Assembly (NCBI RefSeq): GCF_003667825.1
Contig: NZ_CP033043.1
Coordinates: 1,489,001 to 1,553,000, forward strand
Reading direction: 5' to 3'
Length of the DNA: 64,000 nt
Source of the DNA: Metabacillus litoralis
GTDB taxonomy: Bacteria; Bacillota; Bacilli; Bacillales; Bacillaceae
In this document: piece by piece, positions 62,105-64,000 of the stretch
Numbering within the stretch: position 1 is the first letter of the stretch
Layout: each line of letters begins with the position of its first letter
Notes under the pieces: generated by a model
What the model was told of the DNA's origin: nothing
The model's input: only the letters and a program-made list of their open reading frames with translations
Database searches by the model: none
Made by a program: the position numbers and the translations under genes

Positions 62105-63327
62105 TTATTCAAACCGCTTTAAATAATTTGGAGAGGACACTTCCCGAATAAAAATTATTGCATCATAGTGATATTGTGGAAAAATAACCATTGGAGAAAG
62201 ACCCAAAAATCCAGATTCCAATAACCTCCATTTTCTATTGAACCACATTTTTCTATCGGTACTTTGACATTGTACATTCAATGGAAGAAATAAGTCTGAT
62301 TCTGATGTTTCATAAAGTAATGACTCTAAATGATGATAATGATTTTTTTTCATACTATCTATCTCTAATTCAACACGTAATTGTGTTGCAAATTCACCAC
62401 TCCCAGCATAAAGACCAATTGCATAAAAGTCTTCAGGGTACTTTCTTTGTAGCCAATACCCAACAGATTTAATTCCTAATAATTTTGCAGTCAGGGGTCG
62501 TTTTTTCGTATATGAAAATTGTGAGCCCATACAATGATTTTCTCATTTTTATAGTAGTAATTCATAAGCCATTCTAAATTCTGAAACATATTAAATCCTC
62601 TTTGAATTCCAGAGGAAAGATAACCTTTTAAATTCACCTGTAACCATTGCAACCTATTTTGCATCCCCCGTTGAATTAATAGAAGCATCCTTTGTTTTTC
62701 GTGATTCGTGCAGTTTTTAAGTTTGATATCTATTAATTTTAATACACCTTCATATTCTTGAATAACAGCCTTCATTCTCTTTTTTAAAGGTTTTGTTACC
62801 TTTACCAACATTTCAGAGTCCAATTCAAAATATAGTTCTTCAACTCTTCTGATTGATTCATATAGCTCATAATCCGTATTAATTTTTATCCAATCTAACA
62901 TATGTTTAGATGTTAAAGGATAAGTAGGCTGGGGATCCATTCCACTTAGTTTTATAGATTGAGCCCATTCCTCAGAAAACAGTGGTTTCATTTCTTCATT
63001 ATGGTAAATATCCAATAAGCTACTTTGGATTCGTTTCTCAGGGGATTCGTCGCTTAAAAATTGTTTGCACAGAGCTGCTTCTAAAAGTCCGCTTTCAAGT
63101 ACAACAACGTTAAACCCGTGATATTGATGTAAATAACGGATTACATCATTTTTGATTGTGAAATAGTCCGCTATTCCGTGTGAATTTTCACCAAGAAGAA
63201 TAATTCGCTTATCTTTTATAAAGCGGTCTATAAATGAAAAGTCATTATTTGTGTTTATTTCAAAAGCAGTTCTTTTAATTTGTTCTTTCCAACGACTTCT
63301 CGTATTTTCTCTGAAAAAATTCATCAT
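62105..63327 (-). pseudogene. Erythromycin esterase-family gene, frameshifted in an A6 tract
   Basis: The frame from 63327 gives LLGENSHGIADYF (the conserved Glu-His of the family) and VVVLESGLLEAALCKQFL, and ends at KIIVWAHNFHIRKNDP. The remainder (62105-62530 in another frame) continues RPLTAKLLGIKSVGYWLQRKYPEDFYAIGLYAGSGEF. The switch falls at a T6 tract at 62501-62506 (A6 on the coding strand); one more A would restore a single protein of about 405 residues. The family (EreA/EreB, and SuccA-like relatives) opens macrolide lactones or has other esterase activity. As read, the gene is broken; a homopolymer sequencing error is possible. Confidence 0.82.
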
Positions 63328-63686
63328 TTACTTCCCCATTTTAAAATTACTGCATTGTTTAATATTCATGAAATTTACTATAACTCACCTAAATTATTGT
63401 ATTCTATTATCTTTGTTTATAACTTAAAGTGATAAAGATAAAGGTTCTAACTATTCTCAAAAGCTTAATTTCACGATCCAGTCTTTTTACATATTCATCT
63501 ATTACTTCATCACGATTCCTACCATCATTTTTCATTCTTTTTGAATTGGGTGTGATTTAATTTATTTGTGCTACGTTATTGAATAAATTGTTAGTCTTCC
63601 AACTGTAAATTTATGTTAAAATGAGACTTAGAAAAAGTAATAATATCAAACTTGTTAATAGTGTGTTCATAGAGGGGTAATGAAAA
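63328..63686. other. Gene-free stretch
   Basis: It must hold the divergent promoters of the esterase-like gene and of the small lipoprotein gene. I see no other feature. Confidence 0.4.
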
Positions 63687-63839
63687 TTGAAAAAATTGTC
63701 TACGTTAGTTTTAATTTTTGTATTTTTAATAGGCTGTTCAGGAAATAAAGGAAAGTTTGAATTCGTAGGAAATTCCATGCTACCAACTATTAAAAACCAA
63801 CAAACAGTAATTGTTGATTTGAATTATATGCTATATTGA
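63687..63839 (+). CDS. Short lipoprotein with a signal-peptidase-like SMLPT box
   Basis: A TTG start nine bases after AGAGGGG opens a 50-codon frame: LKKLSTLVLIFVFLIGC (lipobox LIGC, lipidated residue 17), then FVGNSMLPTIKNQQTVIVDL. GNSMLPT is the active-site Ser box of type I signal peptidases (Ser30 here). The frame stops at TGA 63837 after NYMLY, before any catalytic Lys or other box. It is either a truncated relic of a longer lipoprotein or a small functional protein. The lipoprotein start is well supported; an active protease is not. Confidence 0.5.
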   Translation: MKKLSTLVLIFVFLIGCSGNKGKFEFVGNSMLPTIKNQQTVIVDLNYMLY

Positions 63840-63877
63840 ATCGATTAGATAATCGGTATTATTTATTAGAGTAAAAA

Positions 63878-64000
63878 CTATATGTCCCCTAACATGGAAT
63901 CTAACTCTTTAAAATTTTCTGCAAGCCATAGCATTTCCTTTGCAAATCGTTTTGGAGGTCCTTTATGCTGATCCATGCTTGAATTTATCCACCATGTACT
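63878..64000 (-). CDS. 3' end of an unidentified gene (partial)
   Basis: From the right edge the minus strand reads STWWINSSMDQHKGPPKRFA then KEMLWLAENFKELDSMLGDI and TAG (63880-63878). It is an open frame of 40 codons cut by the window edge, soluble and helical at the end. I do not recognise the family. Confidence 0.5.
   Translation of the reverse strand, partial: STWWINSSMDQHKGPPKRFAKEMLWLAENFKELDSMLGDI

Overview
The window is AT-rich chromosomal DNA from a member of the Bacillaceae (Bacillus in the broad sense). Evidence for this: nearly all proteins are of Bacillus type (LXG toxins, a YoaS/YozG-like pair, a frl fructosamine operon, ECF sigma factor with DUF3600 anti-sigma, LytTR/DUF3021 pair), ribosome binding sites are strong GGAGG boxes, TTG starts are common, and GAAC-N4-GTTC LexA boxes of the Gram-positive type are present. 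No rRNA, tRNA or CRISPR array was seen.

Left part (0-19 kb, mostly minus strand): two tandem secreted family-3 glycoside hydrolases, the second with a stop codon inside its signal peptide; an orphan YesN-type response regulator; a VWA protein; a DUF3784 membrane protein; a macro-domain protein; a 28-residue holin-like type I toxin with a LexA-box promoter and an overlapping antisense RNA; a membrane protein of unknown role; a two-component system followed by an FtsX-type ABC transporter; MazG-like and HAD enzymes.

Middle part (19-38 kb): a coiled-coil protein downstream of a second, decayed copy of the LexA-controlled toxin leader; a Nudix hydrolase (and, 5 kb away, its internally deleted pseudogene); a molybdopterin oxidoreductase operon; a second-copy-type UppS; a YozG/YoaS-like pair; then a nine-gene fructosamine (Amadori product) cluster, frlR-frlD-frlO-frlN-frlM-epimerase-MFS-frlB-frlB, with three perfect palindromic operators built on TGGTATATACCA. 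An ECF transporter S component follows.

Right part (37.6-58.7 kb) is an accessory region of small minus-strand genes: GNATs, P-loop kinase, small membrane proteins, two LXG polymorphic toxins with downstream immunity genes, candidate orphan immunity proteins, a frameshifted tyrosine recombinase, PhzF and divergent MocR regulator, an accessory SecDF, and an ECF sigma/anti-sigma pair. Twelve copies of a hairpin-forming repeat with the core GCGCTTTTATTGTTGAAG lie here, all in one orientation and mostly 20-80 nt after a minus-strand stop codon. This resembles a cassette array, although many copies also work as intrinsic terminators. The two LXG loci are duplicates whose shared upstream DNA ends at this repeat.

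The far right (59-64 kb) returns to ordinary content: methionine aminopeptidase, LytTR/DUF3021, a quinone oxidoreductase, an erythromycin-esterase-like gene broken at a homopolymer, a short lipoprotein carrying a signal-peptidase-like SMLPT box, and the 3' end of an unidentified gene. All functional calls are from reading motifs and gene context; no database search was possible.
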